Assembly: GCF_016428875.1 (NCBI RefSeq)
Contig: NZ_JAELTO010000008.1
Span: 1-64,000 of the forward strand
Length of the DNA: 64,000 bases
Origin: Xylophilus sp. ASV27
Lineage (GTDB): Bacteria; Pseudomonadota; Gammaproteobacteria; Burkholderiales; Burkholderiaceae_C
Reading direction: 5' to 3'
Of this stretch, positions 1 to 8,146 are shown piece after piece; within the stretch, counting starts at the first letter, position 1; every line of letters starts with the position of its first letter. The notes under the pieces were generated by a model. That model had not been told where the DNA came from. It saw nothing but the letters and a program-made list of their open reading frames with translations, and did not search any database. A program made the translations under genes and the position numbers.

Positions 1-154
<154 letters not shown>

Positions 155-210
155 CCGCCAAGGCCGCGGCCCAGCCGGCCCCGCCGGCGCGCCGCGCCCG
201 CAGCCGATGA
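155..210 (+). CDS. Possible C-terminal tail of a truncated upstream gene
   Basis: From 157 an open frame reads about 17 Ala/Pro/Arg-rich residues to a TGA at 208-210. That stop overlaps the ATG of the FIST gene at 207 in an ATGA arrangement, the usual sign of translational coupling between operon neighbours. An Ala/Pro/Arg-rich end is common for basic C-terminal tails in this group, but the piece is too short to identify. It may also be fortuitous open frame in GC-rich DNA. Confidence 0.3.
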
Positions 211-1484
211 AACTCTTTCCCTACGCCCACGCCACGCATCCCCAATGGCGCATGGCCGTCGGGCTGGTGCTGGCGCAACTGCGCGCGCGGATGGCGCTGC
301 CCGACCACGCGGCGGCGCCCCCGCTGGGCATCGTCTACATCACCGACCACTACGTGGCCGAGGCCGAGGCCATCCTGGAGACCCTGGGCGCCGAGCTGCC
401 CGAGGTGATCGACTGGGCCGGCACGGTGGGCATCGGCGTGTCGGCCAACAACGCCGAGTACTTCGACGAGCCGGCGCTGTGCGTGATGCTGTGCGACCTG
501 CCGCCCGAGCACTACCGCGTGTTCTCGGGCGTGGCGCCGCTGGGCACGCTCGCCACCGGCAGCTTCCAGGCGCACACCGCGCTGCTGCATGCCGATCCGC
601 AACTGCCCGACCTGCCCGAGCTGATCGCCGAGCTGGCCGAGCGCACCGCCACCGGCTACCTGTTCGGCGGCCTGGCCGCCAGCCGCCAGGGCAGCGTGCA
701 GTTCGCCGTCGGCGGCAACGGCAACATCCGCGGCCATGGGGGCGCCAGCGGCGTGTTCCATGGCGGCCTGAGCGGCGTGGCATTCGGTGAGGGCATTGCG
801 CTGGTATCGCGCGTGACCCAGGGCTGCCGCCCGGTCGGCGCCGTCCACCGGATCACCGGCGCGCAGGACAACGTCATCACCGGGCTCGACGGCGAGCCGG
901 CGCTCGACGTGCTGCTGCGCGAGCTGGGCGTGTCGCTCGAGCGCTCGCAGCAGGCGCTGGCCGCCGTGCGCAACACCCTGGTCGGCCTGCAGTCGGCCGA
1001 AGACGGCGCGGCCAGCGATCTGGTCGGCCGCACCGGCCACTTCGGCGTCGATACGCGGGTGCGCCACATCATCGGACTCGACCCGGCGCGCCACGGCGTG
1101 GCGGTGGCCGAACGCGTGGCGCCCGGCATGCGCATGGCGTTCTGCCAGCGCAATGCCCAGGCGGCGCGCGCCGACCTGGTGCGCATCTGTGCCGAGATCC
1201 GCGAGGAGCTGGAGCCCGAGGAGATGCCGCTGGCCACCGCCGCAGCGCTCGCGGCGCCGCAAGCCGAGTCCGCCCCGCACCTGGCGCGGCGCATTGCCGG
1301 CGCCCTCTACGTCAGCTGCGCCGGCCGCGGCGGCCCGCACTTCGGCGGCCCGAACGCGGAGTTGCAGATCGTGCGGCATGCGCTGGGGGACGTGCCGCTG
1401 GTCGGCTTCTTCGCCGGCGGCGAGATCGCGCGGCACCACGTGTATGGATACACGGGGGTGCTGACGGTGTTCGCGCGCGGGTAG
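207..1484 (+). CDS. FIST-domain signal-sensing protein
   Basis: A 425-residue protein with the FIST N-terminal domain (about residues 1-220) and FIST_C domain (about 220-400). FIST domains are predicted to bind small ligands, probably amino acids, and occur alone or fused to signalling modules. The Gly-rich block FGGLAAS...GGASGVFHGGLSG around residues 150-190 is the family signature. There is no signal peptide or membrane segment, so it is cytosolic. I place the start at the ATG at 207; a longer frame beginning at 138 is adapter-derived. It converges on the dadA-like gene, with 10 bases between the stops. The ligand is unknown. Confidence 0.85.
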   Translation: MKLFPYAHATHPQWRMAVGLVLAQLRARMALPDHAAAPPLGIVYITDHYVAEAEAILETLGAELPEVIDWAGTVGIGVSANNAEYFDEPALCVMLCDLPPEHYRVFSGVAPLGTLATGSFQAHTALLHADPQLPDLPELIAELAERTATGYLFGGLAASRQGSVQFAVGGNGNIRGHGGASGVFHGGLSGVAFGEGIALVSRVTQGCRPVGAVHRITGAQDNVITGLDGEPALDVLLRELGVSLERSQQALAAVRNTLVGLQSAEDGAASDLVGRTGHFGVDTRVRHIIGLDPARHGVAVAERVAPGMRMAFCQRNAQAARADLVRICAEIREELEPEEMPLATAAALAAPQAESAPHLARRIAGALYVSCAGRGGPHFGGPNAELQIVRHALGDVPLVGFFAGGEIARHHVYGYTGVLTVFARG

Positions 1485-1494
1485 GTGTTCGCCT

Positions 1495-2799
1495 TCAGGC
1501 CGCTGCGGCGGCGATGCGCGGCAGTGCGCTCTGCATGCCGGTGAAGGCGAAGTCCACTTCCGGCGACAGCCCGCTCACGATGCGCGCGATCGACTTGCCC
1601 GAGCCGCAGGCGTGCGTCCAGCCCAGCGTGCCGTGCCCGGTGTTGAGGAACAGGTTGCCCAGTTTCGTGCGGCCGATCAGCGGCACGTTGCTCGGCGTGG
1701 CGGGCCGCAGGCCGGCCCAGAACTGGGCCTGCGACGTGTCGCCGGCGCCGGGGAACAACTGCTCCACGCGGCGCACGATGGCCTCGCAGCGCACCCGGTT
1801 GAGGTTGCGGTCGTAGCCGTTGAGTTCGGCCGTGCCGGCGATGCGCAGGCGGTCGCCCTCGGGCGTGGTCAGGCGCGAGAACACCAGCTTGAATTCGTCA
1901 TCCGTGAGCGAGACCTGGTGCGCGCGCGCGGCGTCGAGCACCGGCATGGTGACCGAGTAGCCCTTGGCCGGGTAGATCGGCAGGCGGATGCCCAGCGGCG
2001 CGGCCAGCAGCGGGCTGAACGAGCCCATGGCCAGCACGAAGGCATCGCCTTGGATGCGTTGGAAGCGGCCTTCGGCATCGGTCACCTCGACGTGGTCGAT
2101 GCGGCCGCCGGCCTCGCGCAGCGCGGTGATGGTGTGGCCCATGCGGAACTGCACGCCGGCCTCGGCGGCGCGCCGGGCGAGCGCGCGGGCGAACTGGTTG
2201 GCGTCGCCGGATTCATCCTCGGCGGTGAAGGTGGCGCCGGCCAGCTGCGGGCGGATGTGGGCCAGCGCGGGCTCCATGCTCACCGCCTCGTCGGCCGAGA
2301 TCACGCGGCGGTCGCAGCCCAGCTCGCGCATCTGGCGCGCCGGCGCTTCGGCGCCGTCGAATTCCTTCTGGCTGGTATAGAAATGCAGGATGCCTTGCGT
2401 GCGCTGGGCATATTCCAGGCCGAGTTCGGCGCGCAGCTGCTGCAGGGTCTCGCGGCTGTAGGTGCCCAGGCTGACGATCTGCTCGATGTTGTGGCGCGTG
2501 CGCGCCGGCGTGCATTCGCGCAGGAACTGCAGACCCCAGAGCCACTGGCGCAGGTCGGCGCGGATGCGGAACAGCAGCGGCGCGTCTTCCCGCGCCAGCC
2601 ATTGCAGCACCTTCAGCGGCGCGGAAGGGTTGGCCCAGGGCTCGGCGTGGCTGACCGAGATCTGGCCGCCGTTGGCGAAGCTGGTTTCGGCCGCCGGCGT
2701 GGGCTGGCGGTCGATGACCGTGACTTCGTGGCCGAGCTGCTGCAGGTAGTGGGCGGAGGTGATGCCGAGAAGGCCGGAGCCGAGGACGATGGCGCGCAT
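1495..2799 (-). CDS. dadA: D-amino-acid dehydrogenase (DadA family flavoprotein)
   Basis: A 434-residue FAD enzyme that oxidatively deaminates D-amino acids, or possibly glycine, to 2-oxo acids and passes electrons to the respiratory chain. The N-terminal dinucleotide-binding motif VLGSGLLGITSAHYL is at residues 5-19, and the DAO-type C-terminus has the GHGTLGWTHACGSG motif near 390. Length matches DadA (about 430). An AAGGA ribosome site lies just upstream of the ATG. A glycine riboswitch sits on the same strand about 90 bases upstream, which suggests that glycine, rather than or besides D-alanine, is the relevant substrate or signal. The family call is firm; the substrate is inferred. Confidence 0.88.
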   Translation of the reverse strand: MRAIVLGSGLLGITSAHYLQQLGHEVTVIDRQPTPAAETSFANGGQISVSHAEPWANPSAPLKVLQWLAREDAPLLFRIRADLRQWLWGLQFLRECTPARTRHNIEQIVSLGTYSRETLQQLRAELGLEYAQRTQGILHFYTSQKEFDGAEAPARQMRELGCDRRVISADEAVSMEPALAHIRPQLAGATFTAEDESGDANQFARALARRAAEAGVQFRMGHTITALREAGGRIDHVEVTDAEGRFQRIQGDAFVLAMGSFSPLLAAPLGIRLPIYPAKGYSVTMPVLDAARAHQVSLTDDEFKLVFSRLTTPEGDRLRIAGTAELNGYDRNLNRVRCEAIVRRVEQLFPGAGDTSQAQFWAGLRPATPSNVPLIGRTKLGNLFLNTGHGTLGWTHACGSGKSIARIVSGLSPEVDFAFTGMQSALPRIAAAAA

Positions 2800-2832
2800 G
2801 GCGAAATCCTTTCAGGGTTTCTGCAAGGGCTG

Positions 2833-2877
2833 TGCGCGCACGGTTGCGGGAGGAATTGAAGCAACCGGACGCACGCA
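2833..2877 (-). promoter_or_regulatory. Candidate riboswitch expression-platform hairpin
   Basis: On the minus strand, between the glycine aptamer and dadA, an 8-bp stem (2833-2840 with 2870-2877), a 2-base bulge and a 7-bp stem (2841-2847 with 2861-2867) enclose a 13-base loop. No U-run follows, so it does not look like an intrinsic terminator. The inner arm CGGTTGC is complementary to GCAACCG inside the aptamer hairpin at 2920-2938, so the two could compete. Its 3' side ends 34 bases before the ATG, which fits control of translation or Rho access. Confidence 0.45.
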
Positions 2878-2887
2878 TCCCGTTGCC

Positions 2888-3006
2888 GCTCCCCCTGTCC
2901 TCGGTACCTGAGAGATTCACCCCGCAACGGTTGCGGGGCTTGCTCCTTCGGTGCGTGGCGGGCGGCCCCCATGGGACATGGGGCGCGCCGCGACGTCTCT
3001 CCAGAC
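2888..3006 (-). ncRNA. Glycine riboswitch (single aptamer)
   Basis: The minus strand carries the conserved glycine aptamer segments in order: GGAGAGAC (about 2998-3005), GCACCGAAGGAGCAAG (about 2938-2954), a GC hairpin around 2920-2938, then AATCTCTCAGGTACCGAGGACAG (about 2894-2917). It binds glycine and controls the downstream dadA-type gene. Only one aptamer is seen; there is no second CCGAAGG core before the start codon. Glycine riboswitches usually control gcv genes or glycine transporters, so this target is unusual. Confidence 0.9.
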
Positions 3007-3165
3007 GGCATGTGACTGATGTTGCAGTACCAGACCGTTGTCGGGACGGCCCACCTGAGCGTTCATGGGAGTTTGCGCCTTCGGTGGAATGGCGTGGCCG
3101 CCATTCGCTCTCCTGCTGCCCGCGATTCTACGGTGCCGGCGGCGGCGCTGCCAAGCCGGCGCGGA

Positions 3166-3549
3166 TCAGCCGCGTTCGTCCGGCCACCGCGTGCCGTTGC
3201 GCATCGCGGCCAGCGCCTGGGCCTTGACCTCGGCGCGGGTCAGCGTCGAGGGCGCGCTCTGCGGCGGCTGCACGGGATAGACGTCGTCGAATGGCAGTTC
3301 GCCGGCCGCGCGTGCACGCTGCAGTTCGGCCACCACCTGGGCACGGGTCAGGCCCGAAGCGGGCGCCTGGATCGCAGGCATGCCGTAGGCTTCGCCGGCT
3401 TCGAGTTCGCCTGCGGCTCGGGCGCGCTGGAGTTCCGCGACGACGCTGGCGCGGGTCACCGGCGCGGCGGCCACGGCCTCCTGGGCGAAGGCGGTCTGGC
3501 CGGCAGCCAGGGCGATCAGGGAAGCGGCGAGGAGGGTACGGGTGTTCAT
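3166..3549 (-). CDS. DUF4148 family exported protein
   Basis: A 127-residue protein with a signal peptide (MNTRTLLAASLIALAAGQTAFA, cleavage near residue 22). It then carries three degenerate copies of a short motif of the type LTRAxVxAELQRARAAGEL (about residues 33-52, 65-84 and 103-115). This is the DUF4148 family, which is essentially confined to Burkholderiales and has no known function. It is probably periplasmic. The gene stands alone on the minus strand, 219 bases from the divergent transporter-acyltransferase gene. Confidence 0.85.
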   Translation of the reverse strand: MNTRTLLAASLIALAAGQTAFAQEAVAAAPVTRASVVAELQRARAAGELEAGEAYGMPAIQAPASGLTRAQVVAELQRARAAGELPFDDVYPVQPPQSAPSTLTRAEVKAQALAAMRNGTRWPDERG

Positions 3550-3768
3550 GGCAGTGTCTTTCAAGAAAGGTTCAACGGGCGGGCCGTATCGGGTGAGGCG
3601 GTCCGTTTTCGCCGAGGGCTCGAAAGCGATGCGGCGATGGATGCACTGTAGGAGTCGCCGCGCGTCGGATAAACAGCGTTGCGGGCCATGCATCGTTGCG
3701 GATTCCGTAACAAAGCCCGTACCCGGAAGGCCTTCCTGCACAATGTTTTGATCGTCAGGAGCCCGTGC

Positions 3769-5718
3769 ATGCCCGATTCGCTTTCCGTGCCGGCCGACAC
3801 GCCGGTGCATCCGAACCAGTTCGCACTGCTGCGCCAGCGCCGCTTCGCGCCCTTCTTCTGGACCCAGTTCGCGGGCGCGGCCAACGACAACCTGTTCAAG
3901 TTCGCCTTCACGGTGCTGGTCACCTACCAGCTCAGCGTGTCGTGGCTGCCGCCCTCCATGGCCGGGCTGGTGATCGGGGCGCTGTTCATCCTGCCCTTCC
4001 TGCTGTTCTCCGCCACCTCGGGGCAACTGAGCGACAAGTACGACAAGACCCGCATGATCCGGTTCGTCAAGGACCTGGAGATCGGCATCATGCTGCTGGC
4101 GGCTGCGGGTTTCCTGCTGGGCCAGGTGCCGGTGCTGCTGGCCTGCACCTTCCTGATGGGCCTGCATTCCACGCTGTTCGGGCCGGTGAAGTTCGCCTAC
4201 CTGCCGCAGGTGCTGCATGCGCGCGAGCTGACCGGCGGCAACGGCGTGGTCGAGATGGGCACCTTCGTCGCCATCCTGCTCGGCAACGTGGCGGGCGGCC
4301 TGCTGGTGGCCGTGCCGCAGGTCGGGCCGGCCTGGGTGGCGGGCGCCTGCGTGGCGCTGGCGCTGGCCGGGCGCGCGGTGGCACAGGCCATCCCCCCGGT
4401 GCCGGCCACGGACCCGCAGCTCGTCATCAACTGGAATCCGCTGAGCGAGACCTGGCGCAACCTGCGGATCGCGCGGCGCAGCCCGGTGGTGTTCCGCTCG
4501 CTGCTGGGCATCAGCTGGATGTGGTTCTTCGGCGCGGTGTTCCTGAGCCAGTTCCCGAGCTTTGCCAAGGAGGTGCTGCACGGCGACGCGCACGTGGCCT
4601 CGCTGCTGCTGGTGCTGTTCTCGATCGGCATCGGCGTGGGCTCGCTGCTGTGCGAGGTGCTGAGCCGCCGCCACGTGGAGATCGGCCTGGTGCCGGTGGG
4701 CGCCATCGGCATGAGCGTGTTCGCCGTGGACCTGTACTTCGCCTCGCGCGCCCTGCCGCCTGCGGCGGAGATGGGCGTGGCGGATTTCATCGCCCGCCCC
4801 GCCCACTGGCGCGTGATGGCCGACCTGGCGCTGCTGAGCCTGTTCGCGGGGCTCTACAGCGTGCCGATGTACGCGCTGATCCAGTTGCGCAGCCAGCCCA
4901 CGCACCGCGCGCGCATCATCGCCGCCAACAACATCCTCAATGCGCTGTTCATGATCGCCAGTGCGATCATCGCCGGCGGCCTGCTGGCGGCGGGCTTCAG
5001 CGTGCCGCAGATCTTCCTGTTCACCGGCCTGGCCAACGCCGTGGTCGCGGCCTACGTCTTCCTGCTGGTGCCCGAGTACCTGCTGCGCTTCATCGCCTGG
5101 GTGGCGACGCATTTCGTGTACCGCTTCCAGATCCGTGGCGAGGAGCAGATCCCGGCGCACGGCCCGGCCGTGCTGGTGTGCAACCACGTGAGCTTCGTCG
5201 ACCCGGTGCTGCTGATGGCGGCCAGCCCGCGCCCGATCCAGTTCGTGATGGACCACCGCATCTTCGCCACGCCGGTGCTGGGGTGGTTGTTCCGGCTGGT
5301 CAAGGCGATCCCGATCGCGGCGCGCAAGGAGGACGCGGCCGTCTACGCCGCCGCCTTCGAGCGCGTCGCGCAGGCCCTGCGCGATGGCGAGCTGGTGGCG
5401 ATCTTCCCGGAAGGCGGCATCACCGAGGACGGCGAACTGCAGCCCTTCAAGGGCGGCATCATGAAGCTCCTGGAGCAGGCCCGGGCCGACGGCCTGCAGG
5501 TGCCGGTGGTGCCGATGGCGCTCGGCAACCTGTGGGGCTCGTTCTTCAGCCGCATCGAGCTGCGCGGCGGACGGCGCGCCGCCATGGTCAAGCCGTTTCG
5601 CCGCGGCATTTTCAACCGCGTGGCGCTGGAGGTGGGCATGCCCGTGCCGCCCGACCGGGTTCAGCCCGCCGCGCTGCAGGCCGACGTGGCGCGGCTGCTG
5701 CGCCGGGCCGCGGCCTGA
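3769..5718 (+). CDS. LplT-like MFS transporter fused to PlsC-type acyltransferase
   Basis: A 649-residue fusion. Residues about 15-440 are an MFS transporter of the LplT type (lysophospholipid flippase), with about 12 membrane segments and the loop motif SGQLSDKYDKTR. Residues about 450-649 are a glycerophospholipid acyltransferase with the NHVSFVD active-site motif near 471 and FPEGG near 546. In E. coli these functions are split between LplT and Aas. Here the Aas acyl-ACP synthetase domain is missing, so the acyl donor must come from elsewhere. The likely role is retrieval and re-acylation of lysophospholipids at the inner membrane. The start at 3769 follows an AGGAG site. Its stop is directly adjacent to the convergent Bug gene's stop. 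Confidence 0.87.
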   Translation: MPDSLSVPADTPVHPNQFALLRQRRFAPFFWTQFAGAANDNLFKFAFTVLVTYQLSVSWLPPSMAGLVIGALFILPFLLFSATSGQLSDKYDKTRMIRFVKDLEIGIMLLAAAGFLLGQVPVLLACTFLMGLHSTLFGPVKFAYLPQVLHARELTGGNGVVEMGTFVAILLGNVAGGLLVAVPQVGPAWVAGACVALALAGRAVAQAIPPVPATDPQLVINWNPLSETWRNLRIARRSPVVFRSLLGISWMWFFGAVFLSQFPSFAKEVLHGDAHVASLLLVLFSIGIGVGSLLCEVLSRRHVEIGLVPVGAIGMSVFAVDLYFASRALPPAAEMGVADFIARPAHWRVMADLALLSLFAGLYSVPMYALIQLRSQPTHRARIIAANNILNALFMIASAIIAGGLLAAGFSVPQIFLFTGLANAVVAAYVFLLVPEYLLRFIAWVATHFVYRFQIRGEEQIPAHGPAVLVCNHVSFVDPVLLMAASPRPIQFVMDHRIFATPVLGWLFRLVKAIPIAARKEDAAVYAAAFERVAQALRDGELVAIFPEGGITEDGELQPFKGGIMKLLEQARADGLQVPVVPMALGNLWGSFFSRIELRGGRRAAMVKPFRRGIFNRVALEVGMPVPPDRVQPAALQADVARLLRRAAA

Positions 5719-6678
5719 TCACTCGATCGTCGCGCCCGATTCCTGCACGATGCTGCGCCACTTCTGGTAGTCGTTGCCCAGCAGCTGCGAGAACTGCTCG
5801 GGCGTCATCGCCTGCGGCTCCGCGCCCTGGCCGTGGATCGCGGACTGCACCTCCGGCATGGCCAGCAGGCGGTTCACCTCCGCGTTCATGGTGTTCACGA
5901 TCTCCCTGGGCGTGCCGGCCGGCATGAACAGGCCATACCAGGTGCTCACGTCGAAATCCTTGAAGCCGGATTCGGCCACCGTGGGCACGTCGGGCAATGC
6001 CGTGCTGCGGCGCGCCGAGGTGACCGCCAGCGGGCGCAGCTTGCCGGCCTTGATCTGGCCCATGGCCGAAGGCACCGAGGACACCATCAGGTCCACGTTG
6101 CCCGCCAGCACGTCCATCATGGCCGGGTTGGAGCCCTTGTAGGGCACGTGGCGGATCCTGATGCCTGCGGTGTTCTTGAAGATCTCGCCCGCCAGGTGGA
6201 TGGTCGTGCCGTTGCCGGGCGAGCCGTAGGTGATGGTGTCGGGCGCGGCGCGCGCGGCGTTCACCACGTCGGCCAGCGTCTTGAAGCGCGAATCGGCGGC
6301 CGTGACGATGATCACCGGCGTATACGCCACGTGGGCCACGGCCACCAGGCTCCTGGTCGGGTCGTAGCTCAGGTTCTTGTAGAGCCAGGGCGCGACGACC
6401 ATGTTGTCCTTCTGGCCCATCACCATGTCGTAGCCGGTGGGCGCGGCCTTGGCGGCCTCGGCGATGCCGATGGTGCCGCCCGCGCCGCCGCGGTTGTCCG
6501 GGATCACCGTCCACTTGCTGACCTCGGTGAGCTTGTTGGCGACCAGGCGCGACAGGATGTCGGTGCCGCCGCCGGGCGGGAACGGCACGATCAGCCGGAT
6601 CGGCTTGCTGGGGTAGGTCTGGGCCTGCGCGGCCACGGTGAAGGCGAGGGCTGCGAGCGCCAGCATCTTGCGGATCAT
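5719..6678 (-). CDS. Tripartite tricarboxylate transporter (Bug/TctC) receptor
   Basis: A 319-residue periplasmic solute-binding protein of the Bug family. It has a signal peptide ending AAQA near residue 19 followed by YPSKPIRLIVPFPPGGGTD, the typical mature start of the family. It would bind a carboxylate-type ligand for a TctAB-type membrane complex. No tctA or tctB gene lies nearby, so it is an orphan receptor, as is very common in Burkholderiales. The ATG at 6678 is chosen because it gives a clean signal peptide and follows a GGAGA site; a longer frame upstream lacks both. Confidence 0.9.
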   Translation of the reverse strand: MIRKMLALAALAFTVAAQAQTYPSKPIRLIVPFPPGGGTDILSRLVANKLTEVSKWTVIPDNRGGAGGTIGIAEAAKAAPTGYDMVMGQKDNMVVAPWLYKNLSYDPTRSLVAVAHVAYTPVIIVTAADSRFKTLADVVNAARAAPDTITYGSPGNGTTIHLAGEIFKNTAGIRIRHVPYKGSNPAMMDVLAGNVDLMVSSVPSAMGQIKAGKLRPLAVTSARRSTALPDVPTVAESGFKDFDVSTWYGLFMPAGTPREIVNTMNAEVNRLLAMPEVQSAIHGQGAEPQAMTPEQFSQLLGNDYQKWRSIVQESGATIE

Positions 6679-6835
6679 GGGAGAGTCTCCTGGGCGGGTT
6701 TTTCGGCTGTCGCGGGCCGACGGGCGGCCTGCGAGCCGGGCAGTGTGCCGCAAAACCGCCGGCGGGCGCCATGCCATTGCAAGACGGGGCACGGCTGCCG
6801 TGGGGCCTTGGGTATCGTTCGCCGTACATTTGGAT

Positions 6836-6890
6836 GAAAAAGGCCTGTAGCCCTTGTATATCCTGGACTTATAGCTATCAAAAACGTAGT
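6836..6890 (+). repeat. Class A palindromic repeat, copy 1 (degenerate)
   Basis: A degenerate copy of the dispersed element described under the copy at 53653: GTAGCCCTTG...CCTGGACTTATAGCTATCAAAAA. The central stem has decayed, but the AT-rich TATAGCTATC arm is kept. It lies just upstream of the ribosome site of the interrupted zinc-ribbon gene. Confidence 0.65.
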
Positions 6891-6908
6891 AAACGAAAAG
6901 AGGTGCAC

Positions 6909-8003
6909 ATGGGCAAGGCATTGCGGCTTTCCGAGAAGTGGTTCAACCGGGGCCTGTGGCTGGTGGCACTGGTGTTTGCCAGCTTCCTGATCGGGCTGGG
7001 CGGCACGCTGGTGGGCGACCTGCCGCGGGTGGAGCAGCGGCACACGCTGGAGGACTTCATGGACCCGGCCGCCACCGCCAGGCAGCGCGCGGCACAGGAC
7101 GCCGCGCAGCTGGCGCAGCGCCAGGCCCAGGACGCGCTGGAGCAGGCACGGCTGCGGCAGAAGGTGGCGCAGTCTGATTCGCAGGCCGCGCGCGAGACCT
7201 TCGACAACTGGCTGGCCACGCGCAGCGTCACCCAGCGCTCCGAGCAGGACGCCGAGCTGCTGGCCCGCACCCGCGCGCTCGACGGCCTGCGGGTGCAGTA
7301 GCGTCTGGCCGAGCAGCAGGTGCAGGCCCAGCAGCAGAAGGCGCTCGACGCGCGCCAGGCCGAGGCCCGCGCGCGGGAAGGGCTGGCCGCTCTGCAGGAG
7401 GCGGCGCAGAAGCGGCTCGATGCCGAACTGCGGCGCGTGGAACTGCGCGTGTTCCTGTACCGGCTGTTGCTCACGCTGCCGCTGCTGGTGGCGGCCGGCT
7501 GGCTGTTCGCCAGGAAGCGCGGCAGCACCTGGTGGCCCTTCGTCTGGGGCTTCATCTTCTTCGCGCTGTTCGCCTTCTTCGTCGAACTGGTGCCCTACCT
7601 GCCGAGCTACGGCGGCTACGTGCGCTACCTGGTCGGCATCGTCGTCACGGTGCTGGTCGGGCGCCAGGCCGTGGTCGCGCTGCAGCGCTACCGCGAGCGC
7701 CAGTTGCTGGCCGAGCAGCAGCCCGATACGGTGCGCCGCGAAGAGCTGAGCTACGACACCGCACTGGGCCGCCTGGCCAAGGGCGTGTGCCCGGGCTGCG
7801 AGCGCACGGTGGACCTGAAGGCGCCCGACATCGACTTCTGCCCGCACTGCGGCATCTGCCTGCACGAGCACTGCGGCCGCTGCCAGGTGCGCAAGAGCGC
7901 CTTCTCCAAGTTCTGCCACGCCTGCGGCGCCCCGGGGCGGCTGCTGCCGGCCGCGCCGGGCGCGTCCGCCGCCACGACCGGCCCGCGCGGGCCGGCCGGG
8001 TAG
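6909..8003 (+). pseudogene. Zinc-ribbon membrane protein interrupted by one amber codon
   Basis: One continuous frame of 364 codons with a single in-frame TAG at codon 131 (7299-7301). Upstream: a membrane segment (about residues 17-36) and a Gln/Ala-rich coiled coil. Downstream in the same frame: more coiled coil, three membrane segments (about residues 181-272) and two zinc-ribbon-like Cys clusters (CPGC, CPHCGIC, CGRC, CHAC; about residues 296-340). The gene start follows an AGAGG site. Reading CAG instead of TAG would restore it, a single C-to-T change in a Gln-rich stretch. Either the gene is dead, the TAG is suppressed, or the base is a sequencing error. Function unknown; similar proteins are sometimes named serine endopeptidase without clear support. 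Confidence 0.8.
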
Positions 8004-8146
8004 CCCTGCCGTTCTCGGGCCGGGGCAAAGCGCGCTAGGATCGACCTGCGCCGCGCGCTCAAGACCGGCCGGAATGCTGCGGGGTGTGCCTGCGGCCATT
8101 CAAGGCAGGGCGCATTCCGTCCCCTCCCAAGCTCCAAGGACCCGAC

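Noticed and set aside
2800-2887. Second glycine aptamer
   Set aside because: No CCGAAGG or CTCAGG core; only a hairpin is present.
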